Position numbers and translations under genes: made by a program
Part shown: in pieces, positions 47,942 through 60,614 of the stretch
How positions within the stretch are numbered: the stretch's first letter is position 1
How the letters are laid out: every line of letters starts with the position of its first letter
Notes under the pieces: model-generated
Told to the model about the DNA's origin: nothing
Databases searched by the model: none
The model's input: the letters and a program-made list of their open reading frames with translations, nothing else
Assembly: GCF_947623445.1 (NCBI RefSeq)
Contig: NC_135246.1
Coordinates: 3,393,856-3,457,855, forward strand
DNA: 64,000 bases
Reading direction: 5' to 3'
From: Clavelina lepadiformis
Lineage: Eukaryota > Chordata > Ascidiacea > Aplousobranchia > Clavelinidae

Positions 47942-50900
47942 TTAATCGTCCAGTGTGCTGCTGCTCGCGAAAGCAGTTCGCAGTGTTTCGAAGAACATCA
48001 CTTCGTCATCATTTGTTTGATCAAATCTCAGGAAGTTGTAAAATTTTCGGTTGAAAGTTCGATGAATTAATTCTGGAACGCGAGCTGGTTCTTCACCATG
48101 CCACTCCACTAATATCAGTTGATCTCTTCCGGCAGAGTGTTGAAGTTCCTGGAGCGCCGGCAACACGAATCTGAATAATAAAATATAAACGTAATTAAAA
48201 CATTTGCACTGATATTATTGGTATTTTATGCATCTCTATCCAAAACGTTATGACTACAAGTTTACTTGCAGGTCGGAGTGTCGCAAAAGTTGCCAGAAAA
48301 TATGACGATTGTTTTTCGACTCTTCGTGATAAGACGGAGAAGATTTTCATTTGGAGACATACCAGCATCGATATCACGACCAGCTAAGAGAAGTTCAATG
48401 GAAGGGTTTCCGCTAATCATCCCAGGTACCAGTTTATCATCCACCCAATCACCCAGTTCCTCATTACTGTGGTCAAAGAATACAAAAGCTTTCTTGCCTT
48501 CGTGTGCAGAATATCTTGAAGAAACATCGCTTGGTTTCAATGCTTGAACTCTGAAATATTCATTGATTTTCCGAAATATCAATCTCTTGAACCATTTGCT
48601 ATAACCAAAACTGCCGCAAAACATGAATAATACAAAGAATATTGTGAATACGATGGTGTACTTGAGATGTGTCTGCAAATCACACGATGTGTTAAATCCA
48701 TATCGCGACACAGAGCGACCACGCAAATTCAGCGGGGAATGGCACGCCACACACCCGCCATAATATTGGTCAATGTCCGAAGTGCATTCTGGATAAAAGC
48801 CAGGAAGCATGGTGTTGTCACTTGCATCAGAATTATACCAACGATAAAATTTCTGCCATTCATGACAAAAACAATCAAGTTCGTTCCATCTCATGTCTAA
48901 ATACTGAAGTGAATTCAACAAATCTTTGCCGAAAATACTTGAGTCCAGTTGATTTATGAAGTTGTGACTGAGATCAATGATTTCAAGTTTCAAATGCAAA
49001 AAGAATCCTGGTTGAATAAACTTGATTTGGTTATGAGCGATGGTAAAATGTTTCAAGTTGGGGCAAACGGTCAAGTTTCCGTTTAGATCAATGATATTAT
49101 TGAAATCTAAATTTAAGGAATGCAACTGGTTCAAGATTTTTAAAGATGTCGAAGGAAATATCGCCAAGTTGTTATGGCTTAAGTCCAAGATTTCAAGATG
49201 ATTTAAACCTTGCAACAAATAATGCAAAATAAACGAATCAATCTCGCAATTTCTAAGTACAAGGGATTTGAGTTTGGGCATAAACTTAAACAAACCTTTT
49301 CCTGTATATGTAGATTTACAACCCAAATCATTTTGCGTTATATCAAGTTCCAACAGTGATGTGTTTTCATCCAATTCACTTAATGCTTCGAAATTTACAG
49401 GAACTGTACAATCTGGCATCCACCATTTCAACTTAATTTGGGAAGAAGGATTCAAATGCAATAGAAAACTAAAATCAAGAGCTATGTCGGAGTGTTCCTC
49501 AACAAAGTCAATCCGACGAAGACTGGATAAGCTGCTAAAAGTGAAAGGATCAATTTTGTTAATAGGATTATGAGACAGATCGATGCTGCACAAATTTATC
49601 AGGTGTTTCAAATCATCTGATCTTATCGCTCTTATTTGGTTGTGTGATAAATCAAGAATAGTTGTCGTCGATAACAGAAGTTCTTTTTGTTCAGATATGG
49701 TTGTAATTTGGTTGTTAGAATAATCAAGTAAACTGTTGTCGTCGCATTCCAAGACCGGTATTTTAAAACGTTCAATTGTGTTGTCCTGTTCGTGAAGATT
49801 TCCTGGAAAAATAAATTGTTTTTGTAAAGTTTTTGCTTCTAAAATTGGAGATTTTCCTTTGCGTAAAATGTTGCCACGAAAAGTCAATTGATTGTTCCAG
49901 GCTCTGATGGATTTAAGATGACGTAATCCAGACCATGCGTCAGAGGAAATGTGCTCAACATTGCAACAGGAGATATCGATTGTGGATAGATGAGTTAAGT
50001 TTGATAATTTAGCAAAGGATTGATTGTCGATTTCATAGAATTGAACAGAATATAGGATTGCATTTAGGGCCATTTCGTCATTCCCGAAATATATTTTTTC
50101 AAGCGAAGACAAAGAAGCAAAAGTTTGTCCCAAACGAAGTAATTTGACTGCCGTTACAAAGCTTGCTGATTCCGAAGAAGCCATGTTGTTTGTGGACAAA
50201 TCAACATATCGTAGTTTTTGTAGATTGACCAAGTACGTTGGTTCGAATATTGTCAATTTTAAACTATTACAAGAAAGATCCAGGATTTCAAGATTTTTGT
50301 TGTTTTTAAATATTCCGCACGGTAAAAACTGAACCGCATTCAAGGAAAGATTGAGGTACTTGAGATGTGGGAGTGGATCAAACACACCGTCTTCTATAAT
50401 TAGCGCTTTGCGTGTGGTACAAGCAATGATGTTCAAAACTAATACTTCTAAGCTTGTTGCATTCACAAAATCATTTGTTCTCAAACGGCGGTAGGGATTC
50501 AAAGAAAGCGTAAAAATTTTTAGTTGGTTTCCAAGTAAATATCCCGGTATCATTTTCCAGTCGTTGCTATTCAAATCCAGAATTTGTAAACTGGAAGATA
50601 ATGCCTGCGTTAATGTGAAGTTTTTTGGACATACGTTTCTATAATGATCACAATTTCCCGCACTAATTAGAATACTCAAGCCGGATAACAGCCTCAGTTG
50701 TGCGGTGACGTCACCAAGTAGGGTGAAACTTATGTCCAATCCCTTTATAGAAGTCGGTAGTTGTCGCGGAAACTCACGAAGATTGTTATCAGCCAATCCC
50801 AAGAATTTCAAATGAGCAAGATGTTGCAACGCGCCTGGTTCAATGTGTAGATCGCTATTGCATGGTGGCAATATGGCGGTTTCAAATAATACAGGTAGGC

Positions 50901-51258
50901 AATTTGCATTAAAAATTAACCAAGTTATATTTGGATATGAAAGAAAATCGGACGCCCCAACTCGTCGAATCTCATTAAATCCGAGATTTAATGCTTCCAC
51001 GTTAGTTGGCAAATTTCGAGGAACCTCTGTTAGTCCTCGCCACGAGCAATTAATGTAAACAAAATTGTTATCAAGCCAAGGAGCAACTTTTAAATACACC
51101 TCTTTTTCGACGACATCTTCCATCGGGGAAAAGGCGAACTTTGACCGCAAATATATTCCAGGCACACTGTCTACTTCATCGCAGGGATTCAAGACATTTC
51201 TTGACGATCCACGACAAAACAAAAGAAATTTCAACAACAATATAAGCAACCAGCCCAT
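47942..51258 (-). CDS. Toll-like receptor
   Basis: Two exons, 48266-51258 and 47942-48170, are joined across an 95-base intron inside the TIR domain (TGCAA|GTAAAC donor, TTCAG acceptor). The product is 1,073 residues. The start is placed at 51258 because the following MGWLLILLLKFLLFCRG is a good signal peptide; nothing further upstream begins with ATG. The ectodomain has many LxxLxLxxNxL repeats, an N-terminal Cys region and a C-terminal CxC cap (ELDCFCHEWQKFYRWY). A membrane helix lies at about 867-887 (YTIVFTIFFVLFMFCGSFGY) and a TIR domain at about 920-1060 (KKAFVFFDHSNEELGDW, LLLAGRDIDAGM, KTIVIFSGNF). The BB loop reads RDIDAG where most TLRs have RDxxPG. It should act as a pattern-recognition or adhesion receptor signalling through TIR adaptors. 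Ligand and subfamily are unknown. Confidence 0.93.
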
Positions 51259-53499
51259 GTTGTGTGAAAGCAAATTACCGGCGAGCACTTGCTACAAAGT
51301 TTTAAAAACAGAAAAATACAATTAAATTTCCTTAAATTATTACCTGAAATTTTATTGATTCTTAACTTCTGAAAATATTTTTCTCGGATAAATACGTCAT
51401 AATGCTATACTGGAACTGCTAACTTAATATTTATCTTTATATGATTGCATCCTTCGTTTATTATGTATGATTTACAGTTGCTCACCTGGTTTATTTGACC
51501 TCTAATAGGCCTTTAACTTAGTATTTCTCAAAACGATGCAATTCTAATTCCAAATTTTGTTGCAAACGAATGTGCAACTCAACACTAAAACTAAATTCGA
51601 TCTTCCTTTTTACTCTAAATAATTTCTTAATTTGACTTATGCTGGACAAGGAGTGGGGAATGCAGCCTTTTCAATAGATTTGTGCGTACTTTTAACTATT
51701 TGCTTGCCTCAGAAAAAACAGCAGGAACAAAACCCAACCTAGCAGCGTTCATAGTGACGTTATCTGAAAAGTATATTCAGCTCGAAGGATTGTTTGTGAT
51801 GTAATAATTGACACAACACAAGCAACAAGGAAGTGCTTGATATTATAACAAATTTGCATAGTTGGAAGCTCTGCTGTATAAAGCTCAATGAAACTTCTGT
51901 TCCCAATGAACGAAACGCATAAGAAAAAAATATCAAAATATTGTTTTCAATATTTCCTGAATTTAAAGCCCATAACGTAACATTCTGTCGCTAAATATTC
52001 ATTTCTTTGGTATGTGTAATTATTTATGATCGAATCACTCCAAGGAATAAAAAATATATAAACGCTTTACCCTGCTTGCCCTAGTTGACCAATGGCTCGA
52101 GAAAACAAACCGCTCCTCTGCTGCATGACTCACAAGAAGTCACTGTTTCTCGATTCCACTCTGTCGCCCTGCCAAAAGATGCCGACTATATTGCCACTTT
52201 GATGGCGCCGACACTGTTCTAAAAAGCTTGGAATTCGTTCCAAGTTGGAGCTCCAAGGACTTTTAGAAGCCGAGTGGGCGCGTGAGTAGAAAAAGTTTAA
52301 GAAACACTGTTTTAGAGAATTTGTGCTTAGTTATTGACCGGATCGAAAAATAGATTTGGTTTCGTCAAAGTAGGATTGCGGTGATAGCGCTACTGTGGTT
52401 TATACCCAGAAAAAATATTGCCACCGATCACAGTTATAGTGAACAAGATATTTTACAGAAAGATTTAAATCACTGTAAAATTCTAGCGGCGAGCTCGGCT
52501 TTACCGCCTAACAAATTGTTTCGTTTACCTTCAATTGTTTGTACATCGTGGATTAAAAGACGTTGCATTCGCTGCGCTTTAAAACAATTATGACGCAAAT
52601 GTGTGTTTTTGTTCGGAGTTAATTGTGTTTGAGCTTGGCTCTGTTTGAAGCCAAAAGAGAAGTCAAGGTTAAAAGGTCATCCCATTCTGCCGCTTGCATG
52701 AAAATTCTCCGCCCATTGTATTGGAAACCACTGGACTAAATAAACACTCTTGTAGATCGTAATCTTTTAACAAAAATAAATATAATCAATGAAGACAGCA
52801 AAGCAATGATCAAATAAAAACAAAACTAGTCAGCCAAAGACTTAAACACAGTTGTTCTTCTCCACCAAGACATGGTTTGCAGATGAACTGTGCTCTTCAG
52901 TGACTGAACTTTTATCCGAGGTCCTCCCCGATTAATCGCTACTGTAAAGCGATGAAATAAAATTTATAACAACATTGTGACGTCATCAGTAATATTGAAC
53001 ACGGGTTACTGACGTTTCATCAAGCATTGGTTAATGACCTGAAATTTGTTACAATTTCTTGAATAGACGCAATAGATCTTGATCATGTTTTATCAACTAA
53101 TGTTGAACACAATAATTGGAGTCTCATTTAATTTGTCACATCGCTAGTAACACGTGGAAATTCGAAAGGAACTCGTTGGTACAACTTATTTTCACTCTTC
53201 ATATATTCACAGTCACACATTCACTTACCACAACCGACAACAAGTTACTGTTAACATGGGGCTTCTCTTAGGACATCAAACTGACAGTGTTATCCCAAGA
53301 AAGGAGAAAAAGTGATTGAATGAATAATTATATAAACTTTTGTTACTTTTAAAATATTTGATGTTGAAGTTATGTCACATGTACAACTGTCATTTAACCA
53401 GGTAGAATGAATGGGCATGCTTATAAGCAGCACCTTATTCACGTTACGTTAATGTTTTAAATCTCTAACATGCCGTTTTCTGGAGACTGCACTCAGCTT

Positions 53500-53537
53500 T
53501 CTCTCACTCTCACTCACTCACTCACTCACTCACTCAG
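53500..53537. repeat. CTCA/ACTC microsatellite
   Basis: About nine consecutive CTCA units are visible, with a CT-rich lead-in. Simple repeat with no further signal. Confidence 0.9.
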
Positions 53538-54252
53538 AGACTGGAGACCAGCTTTCCATCATCTCATATCCGATAGAAACACGCTCGAGCGCCCATAACC
53601 CGATGACGTCACATTCGCTCCCCGCACAATTTTTTGAATACGGTTTTGCCAATAACTCTTTAACGAAAAAAGATGGAGAAATTTCGTTTACATTTTCGGA
53701 ATCATCGTATTTGTACATTTTTTAAAAAAATAAGTTGAAAATGGCTTCAGTTCCCCTTAAAGGAATAATTTCCGTACTAACTTCTGAGACGTATTATCGC
53801 CCTCATGATTAATAAAACCAATAAATAAAATAAATCAATAAAACCAAAGTTACTAATTTATTTCAGTTGAGTTATTGCGTAATAACAGTTATTGCCTTTT
53901 TCTTTAAATTGATTCTAGAATCAATCGTGATGACGTTGCCAAGAACACAGAACAGCAATGTGTTACAAAACATAGTTGACCACTTGGTGTTGACAAAGCG
54001 CAATTCAGATTACGATTGCATAATCATCGCTCCTAAATAATGTGACAAATGTACTGTAGGTGGTGGATGCTAAAATGAAGCTAATGTATAGCAAAAAATG
54101 AATTGACGTTAGATGCTGACAAAGAGTAAGATACAGTTCATTCTACGCTCCTGACTTGGCTATAGCAGAACGGAAGCAAACCGGGTCAGATTAAATCTTG
54201 TTTTCATCAAAACCATGAACAATATTCTCATCTACTGTATCGTTTACCGAGC

Positions 54253-54343
54253 TTGTTAACCTTGTTAACCAGGAATGTTAACCTGTTAACTAGGAATGTT
54301 AACCTGTTAACTGGGAATGTTAACCAGCTGTTATCTAGGAATG
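54253..54343. repeat. minisatellite of GTTAACC units
   Basis: A roughly 20-base unit, AGGAATGTTAACCTGTTAAC, recurs about four times with small variations. Each unit holds two GTTAAC words. It ends in AGCTGTTATCTAGGAATG. Confidence 0.8.
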
Positions 54344-55123
54344 AGTGTAAGATTCAGACAGAATAACGTGATCGTTCGAAATTATTTACGAGTAGCGAGT
54401 TAGTAGGAAATCATTAATACAATTGGCTACACAATAGGAATTTGCGAAAAAAACAGAAAATGGTGTAAACTGTTTGTGGTCTTAAAGATCGTTAAAGTAC
54501 TCAGTCTACAACCTGTCAAAAACTATAACCGTTAAAACAAACTGAGTTTGACGAAAACATCGTCAAAATTAGCCAAAGTAAAGCGTTAACCTTTAGATAA
54601 AGCCAGTTTTTGAGCAAAACACCATGATTTGAAAACTTTTCACATGGTCGGTGGATACACGCTCTTTTAAGAAGCACCCATTTCAACAACTTGTGCCTAA
54701 GTGGGTGTGGGAAACCCCCAGTCGGCATATACACCATCTTATAACAAAGACATCGCAAGTAACAATAAATACACACTGGCAAATTTAAAAGTATATTTTA
54801 CAGAAACGTACGTTTACTACCTAAAACTGGCATATCCAACCTTTATGTTATCTCCATGTAAAATTCAATTAGTTTTGAAGAACGAACGTATTTTACGCTT
54901 AAATTAAATTCGGTGTGACGCTTAAATTAATTTCCTACCTACTTAAATGTATTTCATAAGTAGCATGAATTGCCTCATGATGACCTCTTAAAACCGTTTA
55001 ATGACGACGACACTCGCCGTTTTATGGAAAATGTGATGTGCTGTGTTCGACGAAGAGTTAAATTTAATAGTTTCAAAAGCAACTAATAAAGGATTTGTAT
55101 TAAATTTTAAACTAACGACGAAG

Positions 55124-58100
55124 ATGGATTTCTTATTTCTGGTTTCATTTCTCTTGCTTGGTAAGTCGTAAGTGGTGTTGATTGATTTAAAACTGCCTTG
55201 AGTCAATGGATGTGCTTAGATTGTCGAAACAATTTTGTATAAAATACCTCTCTAGGTTGCCTGCAATTCATAAATATGTGGAAAACTTTTCTACGCTATG
55301 GCAATCTTTGTATGTTTTTTTCTGTGACGATATACTGTACTTAGCAAAATAAACGTAAAGCTTTTGAAAAAAAAGAAAATTTCATGTCAAGCACATTTGG
55401 AATAATATTTAAAAAAATAATTTTCAACAAAGGAAAACAGAAGTATATTCTTAAAGTTTGACTGGTCTAGAATCTATTGTATATCTCAGTACAGTTTCTA
55501 AATTGTTAAAAAAGGAGGTTTTAAATTTTTTTCAGTGCCTTTGACATAGAAAAGCAGCCTGCGTTGTATATCCGTCAATTTATATGCGTTTGTACGCAGA
55601 CTCGTCGATTGTATTCGGTTTGACTTTAATAAACGAACATGCCGTGGTACGAAAAGAAGTAACAACCTATCTGAAATGCGTAGCAGATCAAGCAGATATG
55701 ACGCATGATGCGTTTAAACGGGTAATGGACACAGGTACATAGCCTAGTCTCATCCCCCGGAAAGCTAATATGATAATTGCATATTGTTAATTGGTATTAA
55801 AGCAGCTTTAAATCTCTGTTCTTGAATTGTGATTTGAAAATTGGCTTTATAATTCTGTTTCATCATTTTTTCGGAACTTACAAAACTTCTCAACCATCTT
55901 ACCCACTAGGTCAGTTTCACTGATGCTTTGTGAGTTCTAAATTGTCCAACTTCTTTTATCTTAAGTTTTTCAGTCAGTTTTTGACATACAGGAACCGGTC
56001 TAAAAATGCCCGCCATGGCCCTTGTCGGTCCTATATCACCAGAATCTTGGCCTGGAAAAAGACTTTCGTTGTTCCCAGAAGCTGGCCCCGAACGAACTGG
56101 TATATTTTCATGTGAAGCAAAAGACAAAAATACAAATATCCTGACCAAGGCCGTAGCCATCAAAATAGGTGATCCTTTGAGTTTTGGACTCTACTTGACA
56201 TGTTTAGGCTTAGCGTGTGGGTTTTACCTCGTATTAAACGGCAGCTAAATCTTCTTTTGCTTTAAAAGTACAAAAATATCGAATAATGCTGATGTAATTT
56301 CGTCTCGTTGAGAACTTTCCCACCCTAATGCTCTATTCCCAACCTTTTCTGTTATAGTTGAATTCTTTTTAGAGATTCCTTTATCTTCTAGCTTACCATT
56401 CCGTCGAATGTTTTTCACAATGTGTACCTTATAATACTTTTGACTTTGTGCAACTGTACGTGACCACACAAAAAATGTTTTACCGCATTGATTGTTAAAA
56501 TTACTGAAAGTGCTTCTTTTCATTTGCCGAGGTATATTGCATGTCAAATTACCCTACATATTTTTAATCATAATTATCTGTCTAACGTTGTTTTCAATAA
56601 GATAGGCACTGCTGGAGGAATATGGCCAAAACATTTCACATACGTCGCAAATGTCGGTGATGAGAATGTCAACTTAACTTTTAGTGCTTTTGATAAGGAC
56701 TTGGACATCGTATGGAGATTTGAAGGCGGCATAATCGCCGAATCGTCACTAAGTCATCGAATTAGGCGTGTATCGAGAAGAGACGCTGGAGTTTATGAAT
56801 GTTATTCGGCACCAAGTGACAGCAACCGGAATTCATATCGGTGGGATTTTGATTTTAAAATTACATGTATCATGTCCCTTGTATAGCTATTCCAACGGAA
56901 AATAACGCAGCTTCATATTGTTATTGTATAATGTTAGCTACTGTTACTTTTCACATATGAGCATGACTTGAACTTTATACTCATACGTTTACCGGCACCA
57001 CAAATTTAAGGGTATTTTCTTGAAATAAATTGAAATCAAAAATGATGCCAAGCCTATCAGTTTACATATGTAAATAAGTCGATTTGAATTTGTTATAATT
57101 TCACCTCCATTACTATAGCACTGTGTTGCTAAAATACAATATATACAATTTGTAAAATTGTTACATGAACATCATTTAAATTGTCGCTAATAGCCAGCTA
57201 CTTCATGGATTGACTTAGGTCACGTTAAAGTCAAGATTAGTTTTACAAGTTTCTTAAATGCAGTAAACTTTTTGTCCTCGATAGGCCCGCAGGGGGTCAA
57301 GCAATGCTTCGTCTTATTGTGAGAAATTGTCCTCCAAATAAATGGAATTGGCCAGATTGTTTGTCTGATTGCTCTTGTATAAATGGAGGAGCTTGTGATG
57401 AAGTAACCGGAGATTGTGTGTGTCCTCCTGGTTTCCATGGTAACAACTGTGACGAGGGATGTGGCGGGAACAGGTCTTTGATCATATCTACTGCTACTGC
57501 TGTGATTGTGGATATTGCCTAGGCTGCTTGTTAATTGATATTTGTTACTGCAAGAATTTCGAGACATCAAAAATTTATTCCTTTAAAAATGGATTGTATT
57601 ATTATCAGCTTTAGTGAATTTTTGTTATAGAATTGGATAATATAAGTATCGTACTAGGCACATATGTCTTATAAACAAGTAATGGTATGCTTAAGCGTAA
57701 CACAAGCAGCAAAATAACATCAAGGCTTCTATTAGAAATGTCATCTGAACTTGTCTTATGTGTTATTTTGAACCAAATGTTTTCAGTTATCTTTCCGTTA
57801 ACTTCTTTCAGTTGTACAAACCGTCAACTGCACATTGGTTTGAAAACATTGGAAGAAGTGTTGGTTTAATTTGGAGATAAAGTCTATTGTGTATCAACTA
57901 AGTATTTTTTAACGCTACTGTGTAAAGGTTCGGGTCAAAGTGTCAATTTCAGTGCAAAGCGGGTGGTTCGACGAATGGTGACGACGCTGAGGAATGCAAG
58001 GGAAGACAATTCTGTTTACCAGATCCTTACGGGTGTTCATGCGCTACCGGATTCAGTGGACTGGAATGCCTTAACGGTTGGTTGTGTGCTGTTTTGTGTA

Positions 58101-60614
58101 AAGAACAATAACTAAATGCCACAGCAATTTGAAATTTGCTATAAAAATTAAGTTTACACAGATATATAGTATGTCAATATCAATATTGTATAGGTTGAAG
58201 ACTATGTAAAAAGCAAACTAAAACATTACAACAGACAACATTTATACACCGTTTGTATAAAGAGTAAAATATCTTAACTGTTCGTGGACTAATAATGAAT
58301 TATGTTTGAGGAATATTTTATAATTATATTATCCATGACTTTTGCGTGATTAAAAGAGTATGCGTGACGAAAACATGCGTCAGTTGAAACTCATTAATCC
58401 GCCTTTTTTTACAGCGCAGTAAAATGTCCGAAGCTTAACACCGCAGCTCTTGTCAATCTCAACATAACGTTGTAGATTTAAATATATTTTTCTGTATTTT
58501 TACACATCATGAGATTGCCAGTTTAACAGGTGGGTTAAAGTAAAGACTTTCTATTTGTAGGCTGCCCCAATGGCCAATTTGGAGCAAACTGCGAGCAGAC
58601 CTGTCACTGTAAGCGTCCAGATTTATGCAATCGCTTTACCGGGTCTTGTACCATGGGATGTGCTAGCGGGTGGAAGGGACCGTCTTGTCAAACAGGTTAG
58701 TGCGCTGTTGGTGCATTGAATATCAATATCTTGCTTTGCATTTTGTCAAATCATTGTAGAGTGCCAGTCCGGCCAGTGGGGTGAAAATTGCGAGAACGAC
58801 TGTCACTGTCTGGACGGAGAAGACTGCAATTCAGTCAATGGCAAGTGCCCACGCGGATGTGAACCGCCCTACACAGGAAATAGCTGTCAGGTATAGGCAG
58901 AGACCTGTAATTGTAACCATCGCAAGTTTTGTTACGCTTCATGTCAGTGGTTTGTATTATCTTCATAATTGAATATTGCGAACCATCCTTATTGACATAA
59001 TCAAACGGTATCGGTATAGAGGTGTTGGTAAAGGGTAACTTTTGATCGGCTGGGTTCTGTTATTTGTTCTAATAATACACCTTTGAATTAGTTAATGTAA
59101 TTTTTCAATACTTAAAATATCAAGAAAGAATTTTTATTTCATCTTCTCTGACTCATAAAATTGTGTTTCAGGTCGATGCGATCGACGATTGTTCTTCCGA
59201 TCCCTGCCTCAGAGGAGGACGCTGCGTGGATGCAATAAATGAATACAAATGTGAGTGTCTCAACGGAACAGGAGGAGATAGATGCGAGACGGGTGAGACA
59301 AAATGAGAATGTTGGAAATTATTTGTCGTTTATGGAACTGAGCTTAAAAACAGTTGTTTTCGTGGCCAAGGTTTTACTGTGTTTTTGTAGTTAATACGTC
59401 ATACGTGACAGTGTTTCTTATGACAACTCTATTGATACAGTTACTTCCTTTCAGACCATGACGATTGCCAACCTAACCCATGTAGTAACGGTGGTCGATG
59501 TGAAGACACTGGTCGATTGAAATTTCTTTGTCATTGTGCGGCTGGTTTCACGGGAGAGTCTTGCGAAACCGGTAAATAAATTGCTTAATAAAATAAAGGA
59601 TTTACGTCATAAATAAGATAATTACGAAATAAATAAATTACGACGCGAGCATTTAATATGGCAGTGCAGTACTAAGAAATGTTTCATACAGTACATAAAC
59701 ATACGCATTACTATAGCTTACTTGTTGAAGAGTAATAGCTAATGCAGCGCTAACTCACAGTGTGTGTTATGCAGCTGCTTAATGTAAAATAATTAAATAA
59801 AAAACGATGTTATACGTTGCAGACATTGACGACTGCCAAAACAACAAATGCCAAAATGACGCTGGATGTGTCGACGAAGTAACAACCTATCATTGCGAAT
59901 GCGGGGAGGGGTACACCGGGAGATATTGCGAGAGTAGGTGTATTATTAGATTAGGCAACGGTGATTTAAAGCTTTAAATACGGGGCACTAGCCCAGGTAA
60001 TTGTTGAGTGTTATGCTGCTACCGGTGATAATTTTTGATAACTAGACAGATTTTTAATATACAACTTCCTTCCTTAGTTAACTTGCTCTTTGACATTTGA
60101 ATTGGCTTTAATCTTGTACTTCAATGGTTTACGATCTATAATTTGCTAAGTTTGATTAAATATAATTTTTAATAGTTAAGCTTTATTGCTTTGGATTTTT
60201 TTGTACTTTTTCAAAAATGGCAAAGATTGTGGTTCAAAAGTTACAATAAGTCCCAATTTTTTTTAGACATAAAATTCTTTTTTCAATTGGTCGTTTTTAT
60301 CTTTGCAAAGATGCCATTTGTAAAACTTTCCTGTCTAAAACTTAATAAATGCAATCAGCACAATGCAAGCCGCATAAGTAAATAAACTTTGTTTCAAGTT
60401 TAATTTCACAGAATTTTCATTTCGCTGACGCATTTTAAATTGTTCTTCAACAGCACCATTGAGCGCATCCAGTTCTCTCAACTTTATTGTGGTGGTTGCG
60501 ATCTTGCTGGGAGCTGTTGTCGTCATAGCAACGACCATAACAGTCTGGTACGTTTGGTCAAGAAAAAATAAGACCAGGCTGCAGCATATCACCGTAGGCA
60601 AATCAGCTTGGTGA
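55124..60614 (+). CDS. Tie/TEK-like receptor ectodomain without kinase
   Basis: Twelve exons keep one frame: 55124-55160, 55600-55734, 55992-56168, 56606-56866, 57293-57473, 57928-58076, 58561-58695, 58760-58890, 59172-59292, 59455-59571, 59823-59933 and 60454-60614. The sum is 1,716 bases, or 571 residues. The order is signal peptide ([13 protein letters not shown]), Ig domain (YLKCVADQ to GIFSCEAKD), second Ig ([11 protein letters not shown]), Tie-type EGF modules, three ordinary EGFs (two starting DxDDC), a membrane helix ([20 protein letters not shown]) and a 22-residue basic tail ending [23 protein letters not shown] and [15 protein letters not shown] closely match vertebrate TIE2. TIE receptors bind angiopoietins and continue with fibronectin repeats and a tyrosine kinase; both are missing here. 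It may be a decoy or adhesion receptor, or one splice form of a larger gene. A kinase would have to lie beyond 64000 or elsewhere. Confidence 0.87.

Larger units (their letters stand above)
51259..55123. other. interval between the divergent TLR and Tie-like genes
   Basis: The interval must hold both promoters. I see no convincing TATA boxes. It contains a CTCA microsatellite (about 53500-53537), a minisatellite (54253-54343) and two hAT-end-like words (52298-52312 and 52718-52732) with no mates. A plus-strand frame at 52381-52593 and frames near 54520-54900 have no recognisable domain. Confidence 0.35.

Noticed and set aside
52298-52732. Two words like hAT ends (AAAAAGTTTAAGAAACACTG and TTGGAAACCACTG)
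   Set aside because: Both face the same way, no matching opposite ends or 8-bp duplications were found, and no element could be bounded.
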